Of a stretch of DNA of 64,000 nt, positions 8,379 to 16,912 are shown one piece after another. The position numbers were made by a program, and so were the translations under genes. Position 1 is the first letter of the stretch; each line of letters opens with the position of its first letter. Below the pieces are notes generated by a model. It saw only the letters and a list, made by a program, of their open reading frames with translations, had not been told where the DNA came from and searched no databases. The stretch spans positions 1-64,000 of the forward strand of contig JBKBYG010000001.1 in assembly GCA_046313435.1 (NCBI GenBank), written 5' to 3'. Source of the DNA: JBKBYG01 sp046313435. GTDB taxonomy: Bacteria > Pseudomonadota > Alphaproteobacteria > Rickettsiales > Arcanibacteraceae.

Positions 8379-8813
8379 ATGGTAAAGAATTTCATCGAGA
8401 CAATAAGTAATTTTTCTAATACTGCAATAAAGGAAATCGAAGATTTTGTTAATGATCTTGAAAAAGTTCCCTTTGGAAAAGAAGATAATTCAATAGATTC
8501 ACGCGCAGCAGAAGAACTGGAAGAAAGAATTGAAAGTTTATTACATAATGTTCATCTTTCCTTTAATGATTTCATTAAAGAGAAATCTGTATTAGGCAAA
8601 GATTATTATGATAATATAGAGCAAGAAATGATGAATATAGTAAATAAATTTAAGACAAATATTAAAGAATATGATCTTGAAAAAATTTCTACTAATTTCA
8701 TTAGTTTTATGAAAAGCAGTTATAATGAAATGGTTGAAAATATAGAAAAAACTTATAAAGATATGAAAATTGATGATTTAGAACAATCTAATTCTAAAAA
8801 CACAAAAGATTAG
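8379..8813 (+). CDS. hypothetical helical protein, 144 residues
   Basis: Not recognised. It is an acidic, all-helical protein. Residues 45-145 carry long heptad-like stretches (AEELEERIESLLHNV, YDNIEQEMMNIVNKF), and there is no signal peptide, membrane segment or cysteine. It lies directly downstream of the 7755-8270 gene with the palindrome between them, and both start with short N-terminal amphipathic helices. A phasin-like or filament-forming role would fit the shape, but nothing in the sequence fixes it. Confidence 0.65.
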   Translation: MVKNFIETISNFSNTAIKEIEDFVNDLEKVPFGKEDNSIDSRAAEELEERIESLLHNVHLSFNDFIKEKSVLGKDYYDNIEQEMMNIVNKFKTNIKEYDLEKISTNFISFMKSSYNEMVENIEKTYKDMKIDDLEQSNSKNTKD

Positions 8814-8862
8814 TTTTATATTTATATAAAAGCCCTGTTCTATAAAAACATAATTTTTAAAT

Positions 8863-8947
8863 AATAGGTTTCTTGTAGAACTTGTTCTTGTAAGAAACCT
8901 TGAAGAAGATTCGGAGTAGAGAATCCGAAATGTGCAAGAAGCCTATT
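8863..8947. repeat. palindromic intergenic repeat, family I (TAGG-TTTCTTG arms)
   Basis: Outer arms AATAGGTTTCTTG (8863-8875) and CAAGAAGCCTATT (8935-8947) are inverted with one mismatch. The left arm is also repeated in inverted form inside (GGTTTCTT at 8867-8874, AAGAAACC at 8892-8899). A small TTCGGA/TCCGAA hairpin sits in the middle. Similar arms occur at 17787-17868 and 34854-34894. Confidence 0.55.
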
Positions 8948-8998
8948 AGAATTTGAACATCAACTCAGCCACAAAATTAGGGTTATGCAATAAGTCTG

Positions 8999-9604
8999 AT
9001 GAAGTATAAGAGAAAAATTATTGGCCTTACAGGTTCAATAGCTATGGGTAAAAGCTATATAGCAAATATTTTTACTTCTATGAATATAGCTGTATTTGAT
9101 GCTGACAAAGAAATTAAAAAATTATTTTTAAAACCTGAAGTTATAAAAAAAATTTCTCTAATATTTCCAGAATGTTTGATAAATCAGAAACTAAATACAG
9201 CTATTCTTGCAGAAAAAGTATTTGCTAACAAGTCTCAGCTAAATAAGCTTGAATCAATATTATATCCTTACTTAAACAAAGGAATTAATAAATTTATAAA
9301 CAGCAATTCAAATATTATAGTAATAGATATTCCATTATTATTTGAAAAAAATTATCATATAAAATTTGACGAAATAATTACAGTATCAACTTCTAAATAT
9401 ACTCAAACTAAAAGAGTTTTGAAAAGAAGCAATATGACCAAAGAAAAATTAAATAATATTTTGAAAAATCAATTTTCTGATAGTAAGAAAAAATTAAGAT
9501 CTAATCATATAATTTACACGGGTGGATCTAAAGCTAGTTGTATTAAACAAGTAAAAAATATATTATACGATATACAAAATTATGAGTTAAATAATTATGC
9601 GTGA
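8999..9604 (+). CDS. coaE: dephospho-CoA kinase
   Basis: A 201-residue protein. The P-loop GSIAMGKS is at residues 12-19, followed by the DADKEIK motif (substrate-binding Asp) and the VIDIPLLFE motif in the CoA domain. Family knowledge: the last step of coenzyme A synthesis, ATP-dependent phosphorylation of the ribose 3'-OH of dephospho-CoA. The length is normal. It overlaps dnaQ by 8 bases; coaE-dnaQ next to secB and the origin is a standard alphaproteobacterial order. Confidence 0.95.
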   Translation: MKYKRKIIGLTGSIAMGKSYIANIFTSMNIAVFDADKEIKKLFLKPEVIKKISLIFPECLINQKLNTAILAEKVFANKSQLNKLESILYPYLNKGINKFINSNSNIIVIDIPLLFEKNYHIKFDEIITVSTSKYTQTKRVLKRSNMTKEKLNNILKNQFSDSKKKLRSNHIIYTGGSKASCIKQVKNILYDIQNYELNNYA

Positions 9605-10259
9605 AATTATACTAGATACTGAAACTACCGGCTTTGAACCAAAATCAGGACATAAAATTGTTGAAATTGGTTGCATTGAAATAATCAACCGTAAAAGAAC
9701 AGGAGTTGTTTTTCATCATTATATCCATCCTGAACGTGATATACCAGAAGATGCGTTTCGGGTGCATGGAATATCTCTTGAAATGTTAGCAGGGAAACCT
9801 GTCTTTGCACAAATTGCCAGTGAGCTTCACGAATTTATTAAAGATACACATATAGTTGCCCATAATGCGCCTTTTGATGTAAAATTTATAAATCATGAAT
9901 TGAAAAACTCCAATTTACCTCACATTCATCCGACAAAAATTATAGACACTTTAGCTATTGCGCGCAAAAAATTTCCTGGATCTCCTGCCAGTCTAGATGC
10001 TTTATGTAAAAGATTTAACATCGATCTTACCAAGCGTGATAAACATGGGGCATTACTCGATGCAGAATTATTATGTGATGTTTATATTGAGCTTACAGGG
10101 GGCACGCAAAATACAATGGTATTCGACATGAAAGTAAGTAACAATATCAATAAAACTCAAAAAAAATATAGAGAAGCTAGAAATTTCAGCGTAAGTGAAG
10201 AAGAGAAAAATGCTCATATAGAATTTATGAAAAAAATTAAAAATCCCATTTGGAGCTGA
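9597..10259 (+). CDS. dnaQ: DNA polymerase III epsilon subunit (proofreading exonuclease)
   Basis: A 220-residue DEDDh exonuclease. ExoI is at residues 7-12 (DTETTG), ExoII is HNAPFDVKFIN, and ExoIII is KHGALLDAELL with the catalytic His-x4-Asp. Family knowledge: removes mismatched 3' ends within the replicative polymerase, cytoplasmic at the fork. A polar C-terminal tail (about residue 180 onward) would contact the alpha subunit. It is translationally coupled to coaE and convergent with ppsR, with 16 bases between the stops. Confidence 0.95.
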   Translation: MREIILDTETTGFEPKSGHKIVEIGCIEIINRKRTGVVFHHYIHPERDIPEDAFRVHGISLEMLAGKPVFAQIASELHEFIKDTHIVAHNAPFDVKFINHELKNSNLPHIHPTKIIDTLAIARKKFPGSPASLDALCKRFNIDLTKRDKHGALLDAELLCDVYIELTGGTQNTMVFDMKVSNNINKTQKKYREARNFSVSEEEKNAHIEFMKKIKNPIWS

Positions 10260-10275
10260 TATTTTATATTTATAG

Positions 10276-11103
10276 CTATATTTTGATAGTATTTTTTATT
10301 TTAGCTTGATGTATTTGAATAATACTTGCAGCAACTTCTTCAACCGATTTTCTTGTGACATCAATTACTGGCCAATTATTTTTTAAAAATAATTTTTTTG
10401 CTTCACTAATTTCCTGCTTAACTATATCGATATCAACATAATTTGTATCTCTTGTTTCATTCAAAGATAAAAGACGATTTTTTCTTATTTCAAGTAATCT
10501 TACAGTACTAATCGTTAGACCTACTATCAAAGGCTTTTTTACTGTAAAAAGATTATCAGGAAGAGGACAATCTAAAACAAAAGGAATATTTGCTACTCTA
10601 TAACCTCTATAAGCCAGATACATACATGTAGGCGATTTAGAGGTTCTTGAAGCCCCAACTATAATTATATCAGATTCATCAATATCCCATGTAGATTGAC
10701 CATCATCATGAGCAATGGCATAATTAATTGCTTCTACTTTAGAAAAATAATTATCATCTAATTCATATTTGCTTGCAGGAAAAGGATTAGCTTGCATGTT
10801 CAAATAAGCTGAAAAATCGGCTATTGCCCTAGATAGTACTGGTATGCATGGTACATTTAATCCGTCACATACTTCTTTTAAAATATGTCTAAGTTCTGAA
10901 TCCACAATAGTATACATCACCACACCCGGATTTTCCTTAATTGCTGCAATTACATTTTCTAATTGACTCGAAGTTTTTATTAAAGGCCAGATATATTCTA
11001 TTGCTTCAATATTTTCAAACCTTGCAATAACAGCTCTTGCGACACTACATACAGTCTCACCTGTAGAATCAGATATTAAATGTAGATTAAAAATTTTTGT
11101 CAT
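10276..11103 (-). CDS. ppsR: PEP synthase / pyruvate phosphate dikinase regulatory protein
   Basis: A 275-residue DUF299-family protein. The N-terminal LHLISDSTGETV and the P-loop GASRTSKSPT at residues 150-159 are diagnostic, followed by KKPLIVGLTIS. Family knowledge: a bifunctional ADP-dependent kinase and Pi-dependent pyrophosphorylase acting on a Thr of PEP synthase or pyruvate phosphate dikinase. The target enzyme is not in this window. It is transcribed away from oriC on the left side, the usual place for this gene in alphaproteobacteria. Confidence 0.93.
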   Translation of the reverse strand: MTKIFNLHLISDSTGETVCSVARAVIARFENIEAIEYIWPLIKTSSQLENVIAAIKENPGVVMYTIVDSELRHILKEVCDGLNVPCIPVLSRAIADFSAYLNMQANPFPASKYELDDNYFSKVEAINYAIAHDDGQSTWDIDESDIIIVGASRTSKSPTCMYLAYRGYRVANIPFVLDCPLPDNLFTVKKPLIVGLTISTVRLLEIRKNRLLSLNETRDTNYVDIDIVKQEISEAKKLFLKNNWPVIDVTRKSVEEVAASIIQIHQAKIKNTIKI

Positions 11104-11677
11104 TTTACTATTCCTTTTATCCTATAAAATCAGCTTCATTTTAAACAGATTTTATCAATTTTATAAACTCTTTTATTTTATCCACATGCATTGTGAATAA
11201 GTTTTTTATCCACATTGTTTTTTTTTACTCAAATTATTATATATAGTATGTCAACAAATTATGCCTACTATATATTGTATATTCTCCAAATATTTTATGT
11301 TCTTTTTTTTCCATTTTTAAATGAGGATAATAATGTGAGTATAATGTGGATAAAATGTGGATAAATAAAGTTTTAACTAGTTATCCACATTTTTACCATC
11401 ATCTATCCACCGACTTATCCACATTTTTTTACTCTATAAATATTATCATAAATAATTAAAATAAATTCAAAATTTGAAATTAAAAATTGTTATTACAATA
11501 TATTTAGAGTATATAAAAACTAGTAAAAACAAGGGAAAAGGATTTTAATATTTTTTTCAAATTTATTAATCTTAAAAATTCTCATTTGATTTTTATATTT
11601 AAAATATGGAACTTATCCACATAAATATTTCTCCTACTACTACAAAGAATAAAAGAATATAAAATATTATTATTATT
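11104..11677. other. oriC: chromosomal replication origin (oriC)
   Basis: A 574-base non-coding, very AT-rich stretch between ppsR and hemE. Eight DnaA boxes of type TTATNCACA are visible: TTATCCACA at 11178-11186, 11206-11214, 11381-11389, 11415-11423 and 11613-11621; on the other strand at 11345-11353 and 11356-11364; and TTATTCACA on the other strand at 11192-11200. The first three are spaced exactly 14 bases apart and the pair at 11345/11356 is 11 apart, so they line up on the helix. AT tracts at about 11440-11600 could be the unwinding region. Established knowledge: alphaproteobacterial oriC, including Caulobacter, lies beside hemE. Confidence 0.93.
11239..11285. repeat. inverted repeat inside oriC
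   Basis: ATATATAGTA (11239-11248) and TACTATATAT (11276-11285) form a perfect 10-base inverted repeat with a 27-base spacer. It lies between the two main groups of DnaA boxes. It could extrude as a hairpin or bind an origin-bending or regulatory protein. Confidence 0.6.
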
Positions 11678-12715
11678 ATGGATAAAAAAGAAAAACCGCT
11701 TCTAGAAGTTTTAAAAAACAAAAGAAAAGATATTTTACCTATTTGGATAATGAGACAAGCTGGAAGATATTTACCCGAATATAGAGAAGTCAGAAGTAAA
11801 GTTAAAAATTTTTTAGAATTATGTTACTCTCCTGATCTTGCTACTGAAGTAACTTTACAGCCTATAAGAAGATTTAATTTCGATGCTGCTATAATATTTT
11901 CTGATATTTTAGTTATACCTGATGCACTTGGAGTTAATGTTAGATTTGTTGAAAATGAAGGACCTAAACTTGATCCAATTACTTCACTTGCTGATGTAAA
12001 CAAACTTAAAACTGACCAAATTATAGAGAAACTTACGCCTGTTTATGAAGCTATAAAACTCACTAAAAAAAATTTACCTGAAGAAAAAACTTTGATCGGG
12101 TTTGCTGGAAGTCCTTGGACAATATCAACCTATATGATTCAAGGAAAAATTAGTAAAGATTTTAACGAAAGTAAGGTAGAAGCTTATAGAAACAGTGAGT
12201 ATTACATAAAGCTGATAGATATATTGGTGGAATCTATAATAATTCACTGCAGTGAGCAAATTAAATCAGGGGTTGAAGTAATCCAGTTATTTGATTCCTG
12301 GGCAGGAATTTTACCAGAAGAATTATATTGCAAATTTGTAATAGCACCAACTCAAAAAATTGTAAATCACCTTAAAGATAAATATCCTCATATTCCAATA
12401 ATAGGATTCCCTAAAAATTCAGGAATGTTTTATAAAAAATATATTGATTTTATAAAACCCGATGGGCTAAGTGTTGATAGCAGTTTACCATTAGAATATC
12501 TATCGAGTTTAGGTAAAGAAGTGACTTTACAAGGCAACTTAGATCCTGCAATTTTATTTACCGATAAGAAAACTATAGAAAAGCAAGTATATAAAATTCT
12601 AGCAGCAACTAAGCATAATCCTTTTATCTTTAACTTAGGGCACGGAATTTTGCCTAAAACACCTATTGAAAATGTAGAATTTTTACTAGAAATTATAAGG
12701 AAATATGAAAAATGA
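11678..12715 (+). CDS. hemE: uroporphyrinogen decarboxylase
   Basis: A 345-residue protein of normal length. The N-terminal signature is PIWIMRQAGRYLPEYR at residues 21-36, with the substrate-binding arginines. Asp76 in the IIFSDILVIPDALG motif matches the pyrrole-binding aspartate. The GFAGSPWT motif follows, and the C-terminus has FNLGHGILP. Family knowledge: converts uroporphyrinogen III to coproporphyrinogen III by four decarboxylations, cytoplasmic. It is the first gene rightward of oriC and overlaps hemH by 4 bases. Confidence 0.96.
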   Translation: MDKKEKPLLEVLKNKRKDILPIWIMRQAGRYLPEYREVRSKVKNFLELCYSPDLATEVTLQPIRRFNFDAAIIFSDILVIPDALGVNVRFVENEGPKLDPITSLADVNKLKTDQIIEKLTPVYEAIKLTKKNLPEEKTLIGFAGSPWTISTYMIQGKISKDFNESKVEAYRNSEYYIKLIDILVESIIIHCSEQIKSGVEVIQLFDSWAGILPEELYCKFVIAPTQKIVNHLKDKYPHIPIIGFPKNSGMFYKKYIDFIKPDGLSVDSSLPLEYLSSLGKEVTLQGNLDPAILFTDKKTIEKQVYKILAATKHNPFIFNLGHGILPKTPIENVEFLLEIIRKYEK

Positions 12716-13761
12716 ATAAAAATGCAGTAATTTTATTTAATCTAGGGGGACCAGATAATTTAGATTCAGTTGAAAGTTTTTTATTTAATTTATTTTACGA
12801 TAAGGCAATAATAAATCTTCCTAATCCTTTTAGATGGTTAATAGCAAAAATCATATCAAAAAGAAGAGTCGAAACTGCTCAAGAAATTTATAAGAAACTA
12901 GGTGGAGCTTCTCCTATTTATGGTGAAACATTAAAACAAAAAAATGCAATTGAACAAAAACTAAACTCTGCACAAAACCTGTTTAAAGTTTTTATATGTA
13001 TGAGATATTCTAAACCTTTTAGTGATGATGTAATAAAAGAACTGGAGAAAGAAGATTTTAATCAAATTATATTACTGCCTTTATATCCACATTTTTCAAC
13101 AACTACAACTGAGTCATCAATCAAAGATTTTGCAAGTAAATTGAAAAAAAATAATCTTGATATTCCAATAAAAACTATATGCTGTTATCCAAAAGAAGAA
13201 AATTTTATTGAATCTCATGTAAATTTAATTAAAAAAATTTACAACCAAATAGAAAATAAAGACCGAGTCAGAATATTATTTTCTGCACATGGTTTACCGG
13301 AAAGAATAATTAAAGCTGGAGATCCTTATCAATGGCAAATTGAACAAACTTGCGAAAATATTGTAAACAAATTAGATATTGATAATCTTGATTACAAAAT
13401 ATGTTATCAAAGCAGAGTTGGCCCACTTAAATGGATAGGTCCTGCCACTGATGATGAAATTATCCTAGCAAGTAAAGAAAATTTGAATTTAGTTATTGTT
13501 CCAATTGCTTTTGTTTCAGAACATTCAGAAACATTAGTTGAACTTGATATCGAATATAAGACACTCGCAGAAGAACATAATGCAAAAGGCTATTTTCGTG
13601 TTCCAACATTAAGTTTAGAAGAAAATTTTATTGATTCTCTAGTAAATTTATGTTTAAAAATAGAAAATTTAGAAAATAAAAATAAGATTAACTATTATTC
13701 TTCAGAGTTGAAGAGAATTTGTCCTAACAATTTTTGTAAATGTATAAATAATTATGACTAA
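12712..13761 (+). CDS. hemH: ferrochelatase
   Basis: A 349-residue protein. Visible signatures are FNLGGPD at the start, a GGASPIY motif, the ILFSAHGLPERI motif with the metal-site His, and VSEHSETLVELDIEY with the conserved acidic residues. Family knowledge: inserts Fe2+ into protoporphyrin IX, the final haem step, peripheral to the inner membrane. The C-terminus has four cysteines in a short tail (RICPNNFCKCIN), which could suggest a metal site; some ferrochelatases carry a 2Fe-2S cluster, but the arrangement here is unproven. It is translationally coupled to hemE and hemJ. Confidence 0.95.
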   Translation: MNKNAVILFNLGGPDNLDSVESFLFNLFYDKAIINLPNPFRWLIAKIISKRRVETAQEIYKKLGGASPIYGETLKQKNAIEQKLNSAQNLFKVFICMRYSKPFSDDVIKELEKEDFNQIILLPLYPHFSTTTTESSIKDFASKLKKNNLDIPIKTICCYPKEENFIESHVNLIKKIYNQIENKDRVRILFSAHGLPERIIKAGDPYQWQIEQTCENIVNKLDIDNLDYKICYQSRVGPLKWIGPATDDEIILASKENLNLVIVPIAFVSEHSETLVELDIEYKTLAEEHNAKGYFRVPTLSLEENFIDSLVNLCLKIENLENKNKINYYSSELKRICPNNFCKCINNYD

Positions 13762-14203
13762 AATAGCTGAATATTACATGTGGATTAAAGCTTTCCACTT
13801 AATTTTTGTAATTTCATGGATGTGTGGTTTATTATATCTACCAAGATTATTTGCGTATCATGCTAATACAATTACTGGCTCAGAGCTTGATCAAACTTTT
13901 AAGACAATGGAAAATAGATTACTTAAAATTATTATGAATCCAGCAATGATAATGACATATATTCTTGGAATATTACTAGCTATGATATATGGATTTAATA
14001 ATTTAGGTGTATGGTTTCATTATAAAGTACTATTTGTATTAATTCTTAGCACCATGCATGGAATTATGGTTAAATGGAAAAAAGATTTCGCAATAGGTAG
14101 AAATATTCATTCAAATAAATTTTATAGAATTATCAATGAAGTGCCTGCGCTAATCATGATATGTATTGTAATATTAGTTATCGTAAAGCCTTTCGAAGAC
14201 TAA
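13754..14203 (+). CDS. hemJ: protoporphyrinogen IX oxidase, HemJ type
   Basis: A 149-residue membrane protein of the UPF0093/HemJ family with four predicted helices. The signature KAFHLIFVISWMCGLLYLPRL carries the conserved His at residue 15, and LKIIMNPAMIMTY and the VKWKKDF loop follow. Family knowledge: oxidises protoporphyrinogen IX to protoporphyrin IX in the inner membrane, probably with haem b as cofactor. It overlaps hemH by 8 bases. Together hemE-hemH-hemJ cover late haem steps, though the coproporphyrinogen oxidase gene is not in this window. Confidence 0.93.
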   Translation: MTKIAEYYMWIKAFHLIFVISWMCGLLYLPRLFAYHANTITGSELDQTFKTMENRLLKIIMNPAMIMTYILGILLAMIYGFNNLGVWFHYKVLFVLILSTMHGIMVKWKKDFAIGRNIHSNKFYRIINEVPALIMICIVILVIVKPFED

Positions 14204-14375
14204 AAAATTTAGCATAGAAATTATTCTTTATTTGACATTAGAAATTAATTCTGTTAGCTAAGCAATATATAAAATATTTTTCAATCTAAAATACTTTGTA
14301 TACGCCAATTTGAAAATCACATTTAATTCATAAATTGATTTATTATTAATTTCCCATCATATACATTAACTTTCC

Positions 14376-15662
14376 ATGACAGAAAATTTAGAAAACACAA
14401 TTATTTATTTAAAAGAATTTAAACGTAAAAAACTCGCTGAACTCACAAATATTGCTGAAAAATATGATATTGAAAATGCAAGTTCTTTACGTATACAAGA
14501 AATGTTTTTTGCAATACTTAAAAAAATTGCTGAAGCACATGGTACAATTATCGGCGAAGGAGTACTTGAAGTACTACCAGATGGATTCGGTTTCCTAAGA
14601 TCTCCGGAAGTAAATTATCTTGCAGGCCCTGATGATATATATGTTTCGCCTAGCCAAATAAGAAAATTCGGGCTTAGAACTGGTGATACGGTAGAAGGGG
14701 AAATAAGGGCTCCTAAAGCAGGAGAAAGATATTTTGCTTTACTTAAAGTTACAAAAATTAATTTTGAAGATCCTAAGGATTCATTTCACAGAGTAAATTT
14801 TGATAATTTAACACCTCTTTTTCCTAATGAAAGACTAAATTTAGAACTTGAATATACTCCAAATAGTAAAGATTTAAGTAATCGTGTTATTGACCTAATG
14901 TGTCCGCTTGGAAAGGGACAAAGAGCTTTAATTGTAGCTCCCCCGAGAACTGGTAAAACTGTACTTATGCAAAATATCGCACATGCAATTGCAGCTAATC
15001 ATCCAGAAGTATATTTAATTGTATTACTTATTGATGAACGCCCTGAAGAAGTTACTGATATGGCACGTTCAGTAAAAGGTGAAGTTGTAAGCTCAACATT
15101 TGATGAACCTGCACATAGACATGTACAACTTGCAGAAATGGTTATAGAAAAAGCAAAAAGACTTGTTGAACAAAAAAAAGATGTTGTAATTTTACTTGAT
15201 TCAATCACAAGACTTGCACGGGCTTATAATACGGTTATTCCTTCATCAGGTAAAGTATTAACAGGTGGAGTTGATTCTAATGCTCTCCAAAGACCTAAAA
15301 GATTTTTTGGTGCAGCTAGAAATATTGAAGATGGCGGATCTTTAACTATTATTGCAACAGCATTAGTTGACACTGGTTCAAGAATGGATGAGGTTATATT
15401 TGAAGAATTTAAAGGAACAGGAAATTCTGAAATAATTCTTGATAGAAAAATTTCTGATAAAAGAGTTTTCCCAGCTATTGATATTACAAAATCTGGTACT
15501 AGAAAAGAAGAGTTGTTGAATGACAAAGCTATATTATCAAAAATATGGGTACTTAGAAAAATTCTTATACCGATGGGTGGAGTTGAAGCAATGGAATTCT
15601 TGAATGACAAGCTGAAATTATCTAAATGCAATGATGATTTCTTAGATTCAATGAATTCATAA
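14376..15662 (+). CDS. rho: transcription termination factor Rho
   Basis: A 428-residue protein of normal length. Domains in order: an N-terminal helical part, the cold-shock RNA-binding fold (DGFGFLRSPEVNY), the Walker A APPRTGKTVL around residue 188-197, LLIDERPEEVTDM, Walker B with VVILLDSITRLARAY, and the Q- and R-loop region with TGGVDSNALQRPKRFFG. Family knowledge: a hexameric RNA translocase that ends transcription. The 172-base leader after hemJ could hold the autoregulatory rho leader known in other bacteria, but I see no proven structure. hemE-hemH-hemJ-rho is the conserved origin-side order. Confidence 0.97.
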   Translation: MTENLENTIIYLKEFKRKKLAELTNIAEKYDIENASSLRIQEMFFAILKKIAEAHGTIIGEGVLEVLPDGFGFLRSPEVNYLAGPDDIYVSPSQIRKFGLRTGDTVEGEIRAPKAGERYFALLKVTKINFEDPKDSFHRVNFDNLTPLFPNERLNLELEYTPNSKDLSNRVIDLMCPLGKGQRALIVAPPRTGKTVLMQNIAHAIAANHPEVYLIVLLIDERPEEVTDMARSVKGEVVSSTFDEPAHRHVQLAEMVIEKAKRLVEQKKDVVILLDSITRLARAYNTVIPSSGKVLTGGVDSNALQRPKRFFGAARNIEDGGSLTIIATALVDTGSRMDEVIFEEFKGTGNSEIILDRKISDKRVFPAIDITKSGTRKEELLNDKAILSKIWVLRKILIPMGGVEAMEFLNDKLKLSKCNDDFLDSMNS

Positions 15663-15741
15663 GGAATTTAGCAAAATTATTTGCATATAACAAAATATAT
15701 AGCTAATTTATAATTATTTAATTTTACATTAAGGATAGAAA

Positions 15742-16902
15742 ATGAATATTCATGAATATCAAGCAAAGAAAATTCTTGCTTCTTTTAATGTACCTACTCC
15801 AAATGGGGAGGTAGCTTTTAATGAAGAGCAAGCTTATAAAATAGCTCAAAATTTAAATACGCCTATAATTGTAGTAAAAGCTCAAATACATGCAGGTGGT
15901 AGAGGTAAAGCCGGAGGTGTAAAACTTGCTAAATCTAAAGAAGAAGCAAAAGATTTTGCTAAATCAATGCTTGGTATGACTTTAAAGACCCATCAAACTG
16001 GTCCAGAAGGGCAATTAGTAAGAAGAGTATATCTAGAAGAAGGATCAGACATTGCAAAAGAATATTATTTAGGGATTGTTGTAGATCGCGATAGTAGCAA
16101 AGTTACTTTCATGGCATCTACTGAAGGGGGAGTTGAAATTGAAGAAGTAGCTTCAGAACATCCTGAAAAAATACTTAAAGTTTCTATTGATCCAGCCAGC
16201 GGAATACAACCATTTCATGGAAGAAAATTAGCCTATGGCTTAGGATTTAAAGGTGATGAAGTTAAAAAATTTGTACAATTTACATCTTCATTATACGAAG
16301 CTTTTGTAAAAACAGATGCTTCACAGCTTGAAATTAATCCACTTGTCTTAACTAAATCAAATGATTTTATAGCTCTTGATGCAAAATTTAATTTTGATGA
16401 TAATGCATTATATAAGCATCCAGATATTGTTGAACTTAGGGATGAAGAGGAAGAAGAGCCACTCGAAAAACGCGCTTTAGAAGCAGGTTTAAGCTACGTT
16501 AAAATGGATGGTAATATAGGATGTATGGTAAATGGTGCAGGCCTTGCTATGGCTACCATGGATATTATCAAACTTTATGGAGGTGAACCAGCAAACTTTC
16601 TTGATGTAGGAGGAGGTGCTGGAAAAGAAAAAGTTACTGAAGCATTTAAAATTATTTTATCAGATCAAAATGTTAAAGGAATACTTGTCAATATTTTTGG
16701 CGGAATTATGCGCTGTGATATTATTGCTGAAGGTGTAATTGCTGCTGCTAAAGAAGTAGGACTTTCAGTGCCTTTGGTAGTTAGACTTGCAGGAACTAAT
16801 TTTGAACTTGGTAAAAAAATACTTGATAATTCAGGATTAAAAATTGTTTCTGCAGATGATTTAGCCGACGCAGCTGAAAAAATAGTTAAAGCAATTTCCT
16901 AA
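15742..16902 (+). CDS. sucC: succinyl-CoA synthetase beta subunit
   Basis: A 386-residue ATP-grasp protein. It begins with MNIHEYQAKKILASF and has the AQIHAGGRGKAGGVKLA motif that grips nucleotide, LEINPLVLT with metal ligands, and the VNIFGGIMRCDIIAEG loop that contacts the alpha subunit. Family knowledge: with SucD, converts succinyl-CoA to succinate with formation of ATP or GTP. An AAGGATAG ribosome site precedes ATG 15742. It is followed by sucD after 10 bases, so the two subunits are co-translated. Confidence 0.97.
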   Translation: MNIHEYQAKKILASFNVPTPNGEVAFNEEQAYKIAQNLNTPIIVVKAQIHAGGRGKAGGVKLAKSKEEAKDFAKSMLGMTLKTHQTGPEGQLVRRVYLEEGSDIAKEYYLGIVVDRDSSKVTFMASTEGGVEIEEVASEHPEKILKVSIDPASGIQPFHGRKLAYGLGFKGDEVKKFVQFTSSLYEAFVKTDASQLEINPLVLTKSNDFIALDAKFNFDDNALYKHPDIVELRDEEEEEPLEKRALEAGLSYVKMDGNIGCMVNGAGLAMATMDIIKLYGGEPANFLDVGGGAGKEKVTEAFKIILSDQNVKGILVNIFGGIMRCDIIAEGVIAAAKEVGLSVPLVVRLAGTNFELGKKILDNSGLKIVSADDLADAAEKIVKAIS

Positions 16903-16912
16903 GGAGAGTAAT

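Noticed and set aside
11441..11500. TTAA-N7-TCAA resembling a CtrA box in oriC
   Set aside because: Only one near match with a mismatch was found; in such AT-rich DNA it is expected by chance.
14232..14260. TTGACA upstream of rho
   Set aside because: The -35 is perfect, but no acceptable -10 lies at 16-18 bases, so I do not call a promoter.
15224..15631. A long open frame on the minus strand inside rho
   Set aside because: It is the antisense shadow of the conserved Rho ATPase frame; its translation is Ser/Asn-rich and matches nothing.
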